Part shown: one piece after another, positions 1 to 12,200 of the stretch
Layout: the number at the start of each line of letters is the position of its first letter
How positions within the stretch are numbered: position 1 is the stretch's first letter
Assembly: GCF_947623445.1 (NCBI RefSeq)
Contig: NC_135240.1
Coordinates: 1,364,001-1,428,000 of the forward strand
Direction: 5' to 3'
Source: Clavelina lepadiformis
Lineage: Eukaryota; Chordata; Ascidiacea; Aplousobranchia; Clavelinidae
DNA: 64,000 nucleotides
The notes under the pieces: model-generated
Database searches by the model: none
Told to the model about the DNA's origin: nothing
Seen by the model: the letters and a program-made list of their open reading frames with translations, nothing else
Program-made: the position numbers and the translations under genes

Positions 1-356
1 CATATTCTTGTTTGACCAGTCTACAACGAAGTTAGCACAATATTCTTTGCTCCCCACAGTCAATGGTGAAATATAAATAGTATGATAAGATAAAAAAAAT
101 TTTTTTGTACACTGAAATCTCAAATCAGTGCAAATCCAAACTTTGCAATCGTGCGCACTTTTAGGCTGCCAGGCGTTCTTGTTGATGCTTTAGCTGGCCC
201 GTGTCTGCGAGAAAAAAAATAGCAATAAATCCTGTAAAAATGCATAAAAACGGTGTTCACAAATGATTAAATGCTTTGAAAATTCAGCTAAGTTCATATA
301 AATGTGTTCAACATACCTGAAGTGTACTACTGAATATAATGATAACCGCACTTCAG

Positions 357-635
357 TGTACTCTTGCCCAATTCTGTAGACTGCCTTTTTAAGTTGATTG
401 AAGGTTTTACATAGCGATGTTTAAGTTGACATTCACATGTCAGTAAGCGCAGGAAAAATGCCAAGACTGATAAATGGAGTGCACCTAGCGCTTGACAGCG
501 GCTTTTTTAAAAAAGTGTTACTCATGCGTTTCGATGAAAAAATGCTTTTGCTTTTTTATACAAAAAAATGTGATCAATTTTTCACTCCCACTCTTTTTAA
601 CAATTTAAAGGTATTTTCATTTTGCCGCATTCTGG
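357..635 (+). repeat. Left ~280-bp terminal inverted repeat of a 17.4-kb unit
   Basis: This stretch recurs in reverse complement at 17471-17750. By eye the two copies differ at only about ten positions in ~280 bp, and the outermost ~110 bp are identical. Similarity starts abruptly at TGTACTCTTGCCC on the outer side and fades inside near 635. The two copies face each other, as terminal inverted repeats do, with a KDZ transposase gene between them. I found no clear 8-bp target duplication outside the copies (CACTTCAG on the left, TTTTACAG on the right). Confidence 0.7.
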
Positions 636-671
636 AACACGATGGTACATTTGCAAGATTGATTGGTTTTA

Positions 672-752
672 CAGTTTCCTATAATCCGGAGACCCCGCTA
701 ACCCGACATTTTATGACGAAACAATGTGGTCCGGATTAACGAGGTCCTACTG
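672..752. mobile_element. 81-bp pogo/Tigger-type MITE with TA duplication
   Basis: The two ends are inverted relatives, CAGT...ATAATCCGGA and CAGTAGGACCTCGTTAATCC (reverse strand), flanked by TA at 670-671 and 753-754. CAGTAGGACCTCGTTAATCCGG-like ends are typical of pogo/Tigger family elements of the Tc1/mariner superfamily. It has no coding capacity and sits just inside the left inverted repeat. Confidence 0.6.
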
Positions 753-1102
753 TACTTACGTGTAGTAAGCTTATGATTCTCTTTTAAATACTTTGTCCTA
801 AAACCCGACCGACACTTTTTAAATGCTCAACCCAACTTCCGTTTCTTGTTTCAACGCTAAGTTATGTTGTTAATTAATAATGTTAGATTAGTACAAGGCA
901 GGTTGATAAAAAATTATAATTTTTTATAGTAATTAAGGTGGTACTGTTTTGACCTACTGAAAATGCAGTATCTGTAATTTGATTTCATATTTGTATTTTG
1001 GTTTCAGATAAATGTTGCTATCATCCATAGGCTCTGTAATAGAATAAGTAATGCGTAAACTTAGCAAGAAATACTGTAGATGTAGAACGAAATGTTGTTG
1101 GC

Positions 1103-2344
1103 GAGGGGTGTTCAAATGATTTCTGCCAGGATCCACCACAGCCAAACCTGACAACATGATGCTTCACTAAATACGAATAGTAAACATATTGGACATGCTT
1201 AAATTTTTATGGTGTTTTATTTATGTAAATTAACCCTACAACATATTAATAACTTTGTAAAAATCAAAAGTGAAGTGTGCTACAGTTGCAAGATTTGTTC
1301 AGTGAGAAAAATGAAGAGTTGGTTTAGATCTCACAATAGCATCGAATGGGGGCTTTCTGTCACTTACTGATATCCTCAAAAGCTCATGAAGATGAGCATT
1401 TGTGAGCCTCGTTCTATGCTTGCAAAGGTACGTAGAAGCGAAGCAAGTAAGGACCCTTCTGGTCCTGCCAGCCTGGTTATAACTGGATACCTTTCCAAGG
1501 TTTCAAGTGATAACCAAAACACATTTGGATCTGCGATACAAATCTCATCTCCTATAAGATTACACAGTTCTACCTGCATTTTAGACACCAGCAATGCATA
1601 TTCAGTGGAAAGTTGGGTTTTCCAAGTGTCATCAACATCAGCAGACAGTGGATGAGAGATTAGCTCTATAACTGAACTGATTTCATAAAATTCCTGTTAC
1701 AAAACTCAGTGTCCAAATTTGACAAAACATGACAAATCATTATCACAGCTAACTTCTTGTAGAGTCACTTTCAAGCATGGAAAGTGGAGCATGTCTTTGG
1801 TGATAGTTGAAACGAATAGCAACAGCTGTTGCTTGAAAGATTTCTGGCCACAGTTGAATGATAGTATGCCCCTTGCCCTGGAGCTTCAAGTTCAGAGTAT
1901 TTAGATGGGTAAAACGGTCAGCGAGAAAAGCAAATTTACATAGATTGGTACCTTCAAGCAGAGTACTAGTTTGACCCTTGTCATTCAAAAACATGACCAA
2001 CTCTTTACGAATTTCCCACAGCCTTTTCAAAGCATTGCCCTTACTTTGCCATCTCTTGTTATTATGCGTGAGTACGTCACAAAATTCAGCGTTATGCTGA
2101 TCTAGAAAGTTCCTTAGTTGCCGGTGCTTAAAAATCTTTTTTTTGTTCAATATTTATTTACACTAAAAGTATGAGAATACATATAATTTTATGCTATTAA
2201 AAATTCCAAAAATTAGTTTCAACGCTGACAATTGGTATCCACATGAAAATACTGTAAAAAGTTTATTTTTTTCAAGACTACATTGGAAGATCCACACAAA
2301 AAGTTGAAAAGATCCAGATCGAGATCCGCCATTTGAACCCCCCG
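1103..2344 (-). mobile_element. hAT DNA transposon, decayed copy with both ends
   Basis: The ends are GAGGGGTGTTCAAAT on the left and, reverse complemented, CGGGGGGTTCAAAT on the right. The flanking octamers are TTGTTGGC (1095-1102) and TTGTAGGC (2345-2352), a 7/8-matching 8-bp target duplication as expected of hAT. The interior holds a decayed transposase read on the minus strand. At 1242 bp the copy is internally deleted compared with typical full hAT elements. Confidence 0.75.
1299..2150 (-). pseudogene. hAT transposase remnant (GTF2IRD2/ZBED-like C-terminal half)
   Basis: The minus-strand translation at 1749-2150 carries the family pattern around FLDQHNAEFCDVL, then LNLKLQGKGHTIIQLWP, matching the C-terminal half of hAT transposases of the GTF2IRD2/ZBED5/SCAND3 type. 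Nearer 1300-1400 another frame reads LTNAHLHELLRIS followed by FDAIVRSKPTLHFSH and a stop, which is the usual hAT dimerisation-domain tail. The reading frame changes between these parts, and the N-terminal BED finger and first catalytic region are not visible, so this is not a working enzyme. It lies inside the 8-bp duplicated element at 1103-2344. Confidence 0.75.
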
Positions 2345-2352
2345 TTGTAGGC

Positions 2353-2465
2353 TATGTTGACACAGTAGCTGAGTGATTAGAGCGCCAACCTTGCAATGGT
2401 GTGAATCACTGCTTTATTCGTAGTGACTCTACTGTTGAAATGTTCCTGAGCAAGGCATAAAAAAA
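2353..2465 (+). repeat. tRNA-derived SINE fragment
   Basis: A tRNA-like head with an A-box-like TAGCTGAGTGATTAGAGC followed by GCCAACCTTGCAATGG is followed by CTCTACTGTTGAAATG and CCTGAGCAAGGC and a short A-run. This order (tRNA head, GAGCAAGGC core, A-rich tail) is that of SINEs seen in deuterostomes. The B box is poorly kept. It abuts the right target duplication of the hAT element at 2344. Confidence 0.6.
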
Positions 2466-2689
2466 AATGTTTTCTCATTTGCAGTGATTCTGGTGAATAG
2501 TTTCGAATTTGGGCAGAACAAATAGCAAGTCAAAGTATAACAGTGTACGCAGAATAGTAAGGTAGCCGAGCCAGTAGAAATCATTGTCTAGTGTAAGTGA
2601 TATGAAGACTTCTGGGTCCTAGGATTGATAGTCCGGTACCATATTAAAATTGACCTTGCAGTGTGTTGCTTTTTGTGATGTGTGTTTCA

Positions 2690-2815
2690 ATTACATTTAA
2701 TGATTTTTTGATGATACATTTTGTCATACATTTCATGATACATTTTGTGATGTGTGCTTCAATACAATTGATATGTTTTTTGTGATGTGTTTTTTGTGAT
2801 GTGTTTTTTAATTTG
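2690..2815. repeat. Low-complexity TTTTGTGATGTGT repeat
   Basis: Diverged short repeats of TTTTGTGATGTGT and GATACATTTTGT are clustered here. It looks like slipped simple sequence with no coding content. Confidence 0.5.
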
Positions 2816-3436
2816 CTTTTGAAATTAGTATGATATCAGGTAATAAAGAAACACTAGTTTTAAAAGGGATATTTTCCTTACATGGGCCTATCACAGAAAG
2901 TTGCCTAAGGGGCCCGTAGGTGTCTTGCTGAGCCTACGTATTGTACTATAATGGTGACAAGAATGTCAGTCTCTTGTCTGCATGGCAGTATATCAGTGTT
3001 TTCATTCCATCTTAACATTATTACCGTCTTTGCAGAAGTTTACCCATAATTTACGCATACAGGGGATTGAGCTGACAAGCAGTAAGATTGTTTAAAATTC
3101 TCCATGCCTTAAACTACAAATGGTAGAATTTGGTAGTATTAGAAACTCCCATCATTACTGTAGCTTTGGAGGTATTACATTCGGAATACTTACACAGTGA
3201 ATAGTTAGTGTGTTTGCCAGATGAAACCATGTTGTTTGCTACAAATTGTAACACTAACAATGTATACTATATAAGTGTATACACTCTGAAGAAAATAAAT
3301 TAGTCATGAGACCCTGCTGTACAGTATTTAAAGTGTTAACTTCTAAAAAAACTGAATTTAATAATAATGTGAATGTTTTAGGTGTATGCTGTATTTAATT
3401 TAATTTTTAGGTTTTACTTAGTTTTTCAAAAGTGAA

Positions 3437-5415
3437 ATGCCTAAAAGACAGAGGTAAGCATGATGCTCATACAAATGTATTCTTATATGTTTTAGCGTAA
3501 CTTGTATACATGTAAGCAAGAATTACATTTGCAGAGTAGTTTGAATTTGTAGTCCAGTCATCCAACGTTTTCTTTGGTTAAGGTTGTATGATATTGTAAT
3601 AGACTCGATCTGCTGGCTACTCAGGTAGAGCTACTGACTGAGTATTGGCAACTAGGAATGCGAGATCTTTCAGATCCCAGGGTTTCTGAAGCCGCTGTTT
3701 CAGCACATTTAACGGAGAATCAAGTGAAGGTACAAAAAGGTTAATTTTAGTAAAACCTAGAAAGGTTTAATAAATCATCGTTCAATTTGGAAGAACATTT
3801 TTTTGTATTTTAGGTCTGGATAAAAGATACGTGGACAAAAAATTCCACCAGCGCTAGTACCGTAGGAAAACTTACAAATATCTCTTGCAAAAGAAGAGTG
3901 TCAGGGTATAACCTGTATTCTTCTTCTCTTAAAAAGGACGGAATTGGTACATTGTTTTCTTTAGATTGTGTTAAAAATTGCAACAGAAATAGAAAAATTT
4001 GCATAATTGTGTAGTCTATAACTAATGAACAGCATATATTTCGTAATTGTGTTGCTTATCAATTATGATTTAACATTTGCATGTGCTATTTCTTCTAAGT
4101 AGCGTCACAGCTACATGGTATTGAAAAAAAACAACTGCTGGCAATTTTTCTAGTTTTCATCCCCCCTGAATAGTTTGGCTTGCCATTTTTCTCCAGAATA
4201 GTGTTTCTTGTTTCAATTGTTTAATTACTCTGTCTGGTTTTCTTTGCAAAAGTTTATTTGCAGTTTAATTTAAGGTTTTAGACAATGGGCAACAAAATGG
4301 AAACAACTGAGTGATGAGAAAAAGAAGTTTTGGGAAAAAGAAGGTCAGAAAGCAACTTTGGCAGAAAGGCTTGCTCCAATCACCGAAAAACGAATCAAGC
4401 ATCTAAAAAACAGGCAGTTAAAAATTATAGATAATGCTGTGAGTAAACAGGATGATACCATTACTTTGATCGATGATTTTCTGTTAAAGCAGGTTTAACC
4501 AACTATATTAGCAACTTAACATTGCTCTACTGCAATTGCATTATTACATTTGACATTTTGATTTAAAATTGAAGCTTAAAAATGAAAGGTCACTGTTCAG
4601 GAACTGAGATATTTGCGGTACTAAAAATTGATCGTATCTACAGAAAAAATTTGAAAAAATGAAAGACTTTCAGAAATTACTTGCTTAACTATGGCAGTTA
4701 TTGACAGTTTCAGTCTGTTTTTAGTCTCATTTATAGTATATATTAAAACCATATTTCAACTGTGAAGTGAACTTATTGCATTTTTGGAGCATTTTTATCA
4801 GACAGATTTTACATAGCTGCGATTGCTGTGTTGTCATTAATAATTGTGTTCAATTTTTTTTGGGATATTTTAGACAAACCATCCACTTCTAGAAGTTTGA
4901 AAATCCTAAAAAAAGAAGTCAGAGCAATAATTAATGAGAAATATTGTAAGTTTTTTCTTTTGTATTGTTTTAGTTTTACAGTTATTATGAAATAATTGTA
5001 GTGTTATTTATTAAATTCTTTAGCAGAAGCTGTGAAAAAAAACAACCAGCGGCTGCCATATTCCAAACTTAATGAACTAGGCATAAGCATGCTTGGCCTG
5101 CCATCAGGAGTTTTTTTAAAAAACCCAGCAGGGTATGGTGCGTGCATATGCAAAGAGATTATCAGTTGTAGGAACCAGCTTAAAGTAGTTATCAACAGGT
5201 GTGGTTTCGGCTTTGTTGTATGTTATATTTGTCTGTTTTTATTTGTTTGTCATAGATGCAATATATCTTAAGCTGATGCAGTGGTAGTGTATCTTGTTTT
5301 TATGTATCTTGGGATACTGGTATTATATTCGGTATTATACTATTCTTTTATAATTGGTAGGTCTGCACCAGAGAGTGAAAAAGATATGCTTGAAGTGGTA
5401 GTGTTAGAAGGTTAA
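3437..5415 (+). CDS. Homeodomain-like / HMG-like / GTF2I-repeat protein
   Basis: Inferred exons: 3437-3453, 3603-3729, 3814-3946, 4282-4492, 4874-4945, 5024-5198, 5361-5415. Exon 1 reads MPKRQ. Exon 2 ends in LTENQVK, continued as VWIKDTW in exon 3, which resembles a homeodomain recognition helix. RRVSGYNLYSSSLKK followed by QWATKWKQLSDEKKKFW resembles an HMG box. Exons 5-6 hold one GTF2I-type repeat: INEKY, then RLPYSKL, then MLGLPSGVFLKNPAGYG. All introns are GT-AG. Phases agree for exons 1-3 and for the last three; the junctions 3946/4282 and 4492/4874 do not match, so a small exon is probably missed in each gap (one candidate is near 4599-4640). The GTF2I repeat is a DNA-binding fold of the TFII-I family, so a nuclear DNA-binding role is inferred. 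It lies inside the 17.4-kb inverted-repeat unit. Confidence 0.65.
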
Positions 5416-5448
5416 ACTGTAACAATTCATATAATGATGTTTCATTGC

Positions 5449-5895
5449 CAGAGGTGGGTGGTCGGTACTTTGAAAGAACAAAGCGATTATTATTAACTCG
5501 GCTATTACAGTGCAATACTGAGGGATGTAAGCAACTACATGTGATATACGTACAAACCCAGAAACCAGTGTTAGCAAACCGTACATGTTCAAAGTCGTGT
5601 TGCAAAAGAGTAGTTTGGTACTCTGCATCGGTACTTTTTATATAGAGGATCCTGTTGCAAATGGAATACTTGCCTCTATTTATACTCCGCCACAGATTAC
5701 TCCAGTTCAGAACATAAGTGACGTCACTCAGAACAAAGAACAATTGAGAGCGCTAAAATGGGTATTAAGGTTTGATCAACATGATTTCAAAACCTTGAAA
5801 TAATTACTTGAAGAGTATCGGAACCGAATAAACTATTTTTAAATAAACTGAAAATGTATTGCGATACCATAGATCCGCCGCACTGCCCACCTCTG
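5449..5895. mobile_element. Probable non-autonomous hAT element
   Basis: The ends CAGAGGTGGG (left) and CCCACCTCTG (right) are perfect 10-bp inverted repeats of the common hAT type. The flanking octamers TTCATTGC and GTGTTTGC match at only 5 of 8 positions, so the duplication is weak. No transposase coding was recognised inside. It starts 34 bp after the stop codon of the upstream GTF2I-repeat gene. Confidence 0.5.
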
Positions 5896-8143
5896 GTGTT
5901 TGCTTTGTTAGATTATATCGGGCGCTTCGCATTTCTCATTTTTTGTATTTTTTTATTCATTTTTTGCTTTACTGTCTTTTACTGTATTATTCGCTGTCTA
6001 CCAGTTGCATGGAATACAGTAGCGAACTTTGCTGATAAATTAATGATGTCCGCTTTGCCTCATGTTGTTATGCAATATTTTGCTGTTAATGTGCGTTTAG
6101 TGTTTTTTGTTGCTACACGTCTTCAGTTCTTTTGTAATAGTGCCTTTGCCTAAATTTGTTGCCAGTTTTGCAGCTGTATTTTCTGTAGGTCGTTTGAAAA
6201 ATTCGTTATCGCAGCTTTCTTTCTTGCCCTTTCAACGTTCGCTGTCTAGTTCCAAATAAACAAAGTACTGTGGTGTTTTTGGTGTGTGTTGCTGACCAAT
6301 TGGTATCTTCTTAACAAATATTTTTGTAAAACTGGTGACTCGAAACAACTGTAATACTGTAACTGTATACTTTGCAGAAGAAATAGAGCAGGGGTGGGAA
6401 AGTTTTCAAATACCACATTGCAGTTATCTGGGAATCAGTTATTCTGTGGCTGTTTAACAAAATTATAACCTCTCCAGTAACTATTCCATCATTAGCAATT
6501 ACGTATTTATCATGACGTCACGCGCTGTGCGTGGTATTGCACACGTTGGAATTTCCACCAAGTTATGTTTGCTGTATAGGCAACGACATCGTCATAAAGA
6601 GGTCATTCTACGACACATCATATAGTAACACGTGAATGTAAGCTTGTAGCAGCTAAACCATGTTTGCCCCGATCAATGCAGGTAATTTTTCGTGTTTTTA
6701 AGCGTCACGTTGCATATGACAATTTGAAACTTAACTTAACGTTTCTCCCTAAACTTGACAGCTTTGTTTTGTCTCTTAACCTAGAAAGCTTCGACGCTCG
6801 TCGTTTGATCACTTTAGGCCATCGATTTTAGTTGACGTTTGGACATTTTGTTTGCGCGAACAAGGAGTAGACAGCGAACTCCAGATTTAAGTTTGGTTCT
6901 CGTAACAGCTTTTCCCTCAAGAGACGTTGGAGTAATCCGGCATGTTATTCTGTCTATTATGATGGCGCTGCACAGTGTGCTAAACTCGCAAGAACGTGCT
7001 AGGAGCATTAGGTCTGTAGCGTACTCGCCCACAGATTCGTGGGGTTACTTGTGGAAAATGTGTGCCTTTCCACTGTGATGTTGCGTTTCAGGCTACAATA
7101 CTATTCCAGCTTACCTAGCAAGGTTATCATGATGCCTTTATGTTCGTCATTCAAACCCCAGGAATTGTAAATATTTCTGACGTCCTGACCAATGTAACAA
7201 ATAGCTAACCTTTTCCGCCTCGATTTTTCTGTTTGCCGGACGCGCAGTGATGGACGTCACATAAACACTTGACCGTAATCCCTGTTCTTAGCAGCCCATA
7301 TTTTTGGTTAAGACTTGAAAATTAAAAGTTTTGCTTTGTTTGTAAATGTGAATCGGAAAAGTTTCCTTGATTCTGTCATAGTTGGTGCAACACATAACAG
7401 CTAACTGTTCATGGTCTCGTGACAGATGGGACTACACGAAATAGCAGTTGTGTATGGTTGTGTTGAAAATTTATTTCACAACGCAGTATATGCTCAAAAA
7501 CGTACCGTCACCAATTCTAGGGGACCTTGTCATTAGTACGTCATTGTCATTGTCATTCGAATCCCGAATCTGTTCCTATCAGCACCAAATAATAAAATTC
7601 CATCAAAAAGTCGCCAAATCTTGCTTGTAACGTGACGTAATTACTAAAAATTAATGATTAAATGGCGATTTGAAAAGTAAATTTCTTAAGAAAATGATTT
7701 TTGGTAAGAAATGTTGACTCTGGTTGAGCCAGGAAAATAGATCATTGCAAGTCGATAGATTTTTAAGTAGCATAGTAATTGGGTTAGCCATCATTAGGAT
7801 TCGTGTTCGCCCGAATCTCCTACACAGGAGATATTCGGCGAATCTATGGCGGGTTTGGGTTCGTGTTGGCCCATCCCTACCAATTATTAATCGGAAAGAA
7901 GCCAATTGCAAAATTTACACACTATGCAGATGTTATTCATGCACACCGTAAGCAATACTTACTATACCGATTCTTAATACCGACTATGTATGTTTCCTTT
8001 ATCGAAACATGAGAATAAATATAGTTTGCAAATAATTATAATAATTGGCCCCAGAATTGTAAACGGGCCTGATCGAACCCGATAATTTATTTGAAGAAAT
8101 AATAATAAACTTATAGCGATAATTTATAAATTTATTCGCTTAC
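5896..8143. other. Spacer with no firm gene
   Basis: No ORF here resembles a known family. A hAT-like single end CAGGGGTGGGAAAG is seen at 6389 with no partner found. A possible first exon reads ATGTTTGCCCCGATCAATGCAG at 6659-6680 followed by gtaattt, below a TGACGTCA-containing stretch; I could not find a convincing second exon. The rest is T-rich and unremarkable. Confidence 0.4.
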
Positions 8144-8151
8144 ATATAGGG

Positions 8152-8465
8152 CAGCGTGGTCCAACTTCTTTTCATCGCGGGCCAAAATCAAACAAAAATT
8201 TTATCTTGCGGGCCAATGTTTTTAAATCAGAACTGAAGAAATGTGAAATTAGAACTGAAGAACAATGTGACATTGATATTAGAACTGAAAAAAGTTCTCT
8301 TTTTTAATTAAAACTGAAATTAGAATAGTTCAAAATTTTTAGCTGTTAATGCTGATCAATGTGACATCTGCGGTCGAGGTTCTTCCTCGACAATAGCGAC
8401 TATCAAAGCTGACTATCAGTTCGCGGGCCAAAGTTAGCCCGCGGGCCTGCAGTTGGACCACGCTG
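8152..8465. mobile_element. 314-bp hAT MITE with perfect 8-bp duplication
   Basis: The perfect terminal inverted repeats CAGCGTGGTCCAACT and AGTTGGACCACGCTG are flanked on both sides by ATATAGGG (8144-8151 and 8466-8473). Subterminal GCGGGCCAAA motifs occur near both ends. There is no coding sequence. The perfect duplication suggests a fairly recent insertion. Confidence 0.85.
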
Positions 8466-9294
8466 ATATAGGGTATTGTCATAGAGTTTGTTATTGTCTA
8501 CATTGTTTGCATGACCTGTGCTAACTGAAAGCTTTTGTTTATTAAATACTGTGATGAAATTTCTTCCAATATGGATCCCCTTCAGTATATGGTACCCATC
8601 AAGGCAAATCTTATGCGAGAGTAGGTTAAGGAGGCGTCTAACACAAAAATGCTATAAAATTCCTGTTTGTTTTGTTATACAGCGTATTTACTAAAAAACT
8701 GATTACTCGAAAAGTCCTCCATGGGGCTCTCTGAAATTTTGCATTCATTCATTCATTCCATAGAATGCCATCAAAAAACTATGATTCAAACTTTTTTGAC
8801 ATAGCTAAGCTTAAAATTGACACTGCAATTTTTTGGCTAAAACTCCGATTTTTATCGCAATTTTTAGTTTAATTATGCAAGCGACATAGGAAATCCAAAC
8901 ACGCCAACTGCTAGGGTAATTCCGAGGCTATCAATCAATCAATCATTTTATTTTTCGTCAAAAGCGGGGTGGGGACGAAAAATCAAGCCAGTTGTTACTA
9001 ACACGCATCAATGAACAGGAAAGCGACAAAGCCGAAAAGGCTTAAAACGTGCCCAAGAGAAATATATTCTGGTAACAACTAGGGCACGGCCGGCCACTAA
9101 ACCTATAATTAGTTAAATCCATAAAACATAAGTTGAAAAAGCGAAAAATTAAGCAGACGAGCAGGTGGTGTGTTCAAGCAACTGATGAATGAAAATTGCT
9201 TCAGTGCTGTACATCAGTGGATGGGAAAAGAAACCCCATCCAGGGCAAGAGCCTGGTTTCAGGTGGCCGTAGCACTGAAGAAGGGCGTTGTTGA
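8466..9294. other. Spacer and probable 3' untranslated end of the KDZ gene
   Basis: No gene is seen in 8466-8925. A short TCAA microsatellite lies at 8929-8945. On the minus strand AATAAA occurs at 8947-8952, about 340 bp below the KDZ stop codon, and could serve as its poly(A) signal. Confidence 0.4.
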
Positions 9295-12200
9295 TTAGCC
9301 CGAGTTAGTACAGCAAGAATGCACACCAACTGGGTTCAGTTCAACTGGGATTTTACAAACAGTGCCATGTAGAATGTCAACCTGTCGTTGATAATAAAAT
9401 AACGTGCCCAGCATATCTTGCTTGACAAGCTCAATTTCCTCTTTACATCGTTGAAGCAAATTGTAGCAATCCGTCCTTTGCTTGTCCAGTGAGGTTGGAC
9501 AAGAATTGGATTTTCCAAAATCTTCTAAAGTCCGTGTCCTAGGCTGGTGTAATACTGGATAGTCTTACATTTCATTGTATTGTACAATCAGTTTGCGGAG
9601 ATTTCGATTAATTTTTTGGATGTTTGTCATCAACCGGTTAACGATTGCTTGTCCGACTATAAAGTATAAACAAACAGTAAAAAAGGCGTTGTTTAACACA
9701 CATTGAAAAAATTTATTTGAACAATTAAAATGCAACAGCAAAGGCTTACTTACAATTTCAAACTATGATCAAAAACAGATAACAATAATCATCCACCTGG
9801 ATATTTTTTGACCAAGCTACTCAAAAACGTTTTTTCCACATTGAAGTTTAAAATTTTTTGGGTTATTTCCTGCCGCTTGTTTTCAGCGGCAACAGTAATA
9901 GTTTGAATAAAGATTTCATCCGAAGCATCCCAACGCGATATGCCAAGCTTTCTCTCCACAATAGTTAGCTCCTTATCAAGTCTGCACAAATAATAGCAAG
10001 AGACATATATTTGACGACGTTTCAATATTCATAACCCACAGTAGCAAATCAATAAAGCAAACGTACTTCGCAATTGCACTTTGGTGCTCTGTTAGGTCGT
10101 TTTCGCTGTCAGTGATGTTGTTTACAAGATCTCTAAAAGGTTGATATGTTTTTAAATTAACACCTTTTGGGACGAACTTGGTAGCGCATAGATACTTACA
10201 TGCGTTTGTAGTAATTTTTTAGATCGAGAGATTTTCATAACAAATTCATTTACTTTAAAGGTAAACTTTTTAAATCAACCTGTAAGTGTGATCTCAGTTT
10301 GCAAGCAATGTCATAACAAATCTTGAGATTTTTATTGGAAGACAACAGCTGATTTAGAATCCATACTGCATAACCCAACCTAACATCATAATAAAATCAG
10401 AGAAATCTTATTTTTTGAACCATATGCCTTCTTAACGGTGCATCAGATAATGTACACCAGCAAAACATGTATCAAACTAAGTACATTTTAAATTATCATA
10501 TATAATTATTGCAACTTTAACCACCTTTCTCCATGTTTCATATCCAAGAACATTTTAGGAAACTCATGTCGGCAACAAGCACCAAACACCCCTTTTACAT
10601 CCGATTTCGTACTTTTTTTCTTGGAACGAATCAAACTCCCAGCTTGAAAGTTACTACAATCCTTTGAATAGCATTTTAGGAACTAAAACTATCAAATACA
10701 CTTTTGTAAATATTCCATGGAATTCCATTCCATTCAATATGGGCAAATTGTTATCACCTGATATATAATACCAAACCAAGGCTTAATCTTAGCAATAATG
10801 AACCGTTTAAGACTCAATTTTGTGCTGTAAATACATACAAACAATTTTGTCTCTTGTTCACTGTAATCATTCATAAATTTGTCAACTTCAACTTGGTTGC
10901 AAAAAAATCGTTCCTGGTGCCGAGGGAAGGCACTCTGTATGCCGGCAGTTTTGCGCCTCACCAAGCCAAAGTTTCCATCGAAACAGTATAAGTTGTTGTT
11001 TGCAACACTCTGCACAATGCAACAAACATACATTACGCACAAAAAATGTGTTTTTTCAATTATTAATAGCAGGAACTTAAGCTGATAAATATCAGAGTCA
11101 AACAAACCACTTCACATGCTGGACAAACTGCCCCTGAATCAATTCCTGATATACAGTAACCCGCATTTAAGTCCTGCATATGCTGCAATTGATAAACATG
11201 ATGTCTGTATGCTTCAAACACTTCTTGCAACAGTATCCTTGAAAGTTTTTTCACCTTCAAAAACAGTGAAAACTATTAGAACTTAAATACCAAATGATTA
11301 CAAAATAAACCTACAAGTACAAATTTATTTATAACAAGTCCTTATTGCCAAAATATGCTGTTTAATTTGCACTTGAACCCATTACCTTTAGTCAGGTAAG
11401 TGCCTTCTTTGAACAAATATTCAAAAAAATCATTTAACTTTTGCTTTTTGACCTGGTGTTCGATGGTATCGATATTCCAACGCATTACAAAACCCCTCTG
11501 TCGAAACATGTTTTTCCAAACACAACACTCGAAGTAGTTCTAAAAGTTCTATGGAAACTGCAACTTGAGGAGATGTAGGAGAACAAGGCCATAAATTAGA
11601 TCGAAGCAAGGTTTCTCCTTCAGATTCACAACCGCAAAATTCAACTAAAACATCATGCTGAATGCCTAGAATTTTCAGAAAAAAATCAAAAGTATTGATG
11701 TCAATTACTGGACTACATTACAACATTTCAAAAGTACAAGGTAGTGGTTTATATATTTGTCATTTTTGATTACGAATAAACGTTTAGGATAGAGCTTTTA
11801 TATTACAGGAACAGAAACAATTGCTTCTTGGGCTTACTCACATTAAAACGTCTTATAACGTATATTAAAAAGCCTTATAGCTTAACAAACATTATTTTCT
11901 GCATATGTCTTTACAATAGAATGAGCATAACACACATAAAAAGAAAAATTTAAAACAATGAAATAAACGAATTCAGAAATTGTTTTATTTGTTTCAAATC
12001 GAACTAATAACTGAAAACTTTCCTGAACACCCTATCGCATTTAATGTAAAGTTTTGGCTAAGAAACACTTGGTGCCAATGGCGCAAAACATCAAAATGAA
12101 GCTGAGGCCTCTATGACAAAGGGGAACCTAACATATTTAAAAAAATTTCAGTAACTAGTTTTATAAAAAAAAATCTCCATTATGAAGCCAAAACACACCT

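Noticed and set aside
437-739. A 100-codon ORF also found in reverse at 17364-17615
   Set aside because: Both copies lie in the inverted repeat and its edge; the shared translation reflects DNA repeat identity, not a protein family.
3606-3720. A tRNA-like or SINE-like stretch (GGCTACTCAGGTAGAGC)
   Set aside because: The stretch is explained better as exon 2 of the GTF2I-repeat gene: open frame, phase agreement on both sides and a homeodomain-like helix.
8930-9330. A LINE 3' end with a TGAT-type tail on the minus strand
   Set aside because: The adjacent sequence proved to be the C-terminal exon of the KDZ gene, so this is more simply its 3' untranslated region next to a microsatellite.
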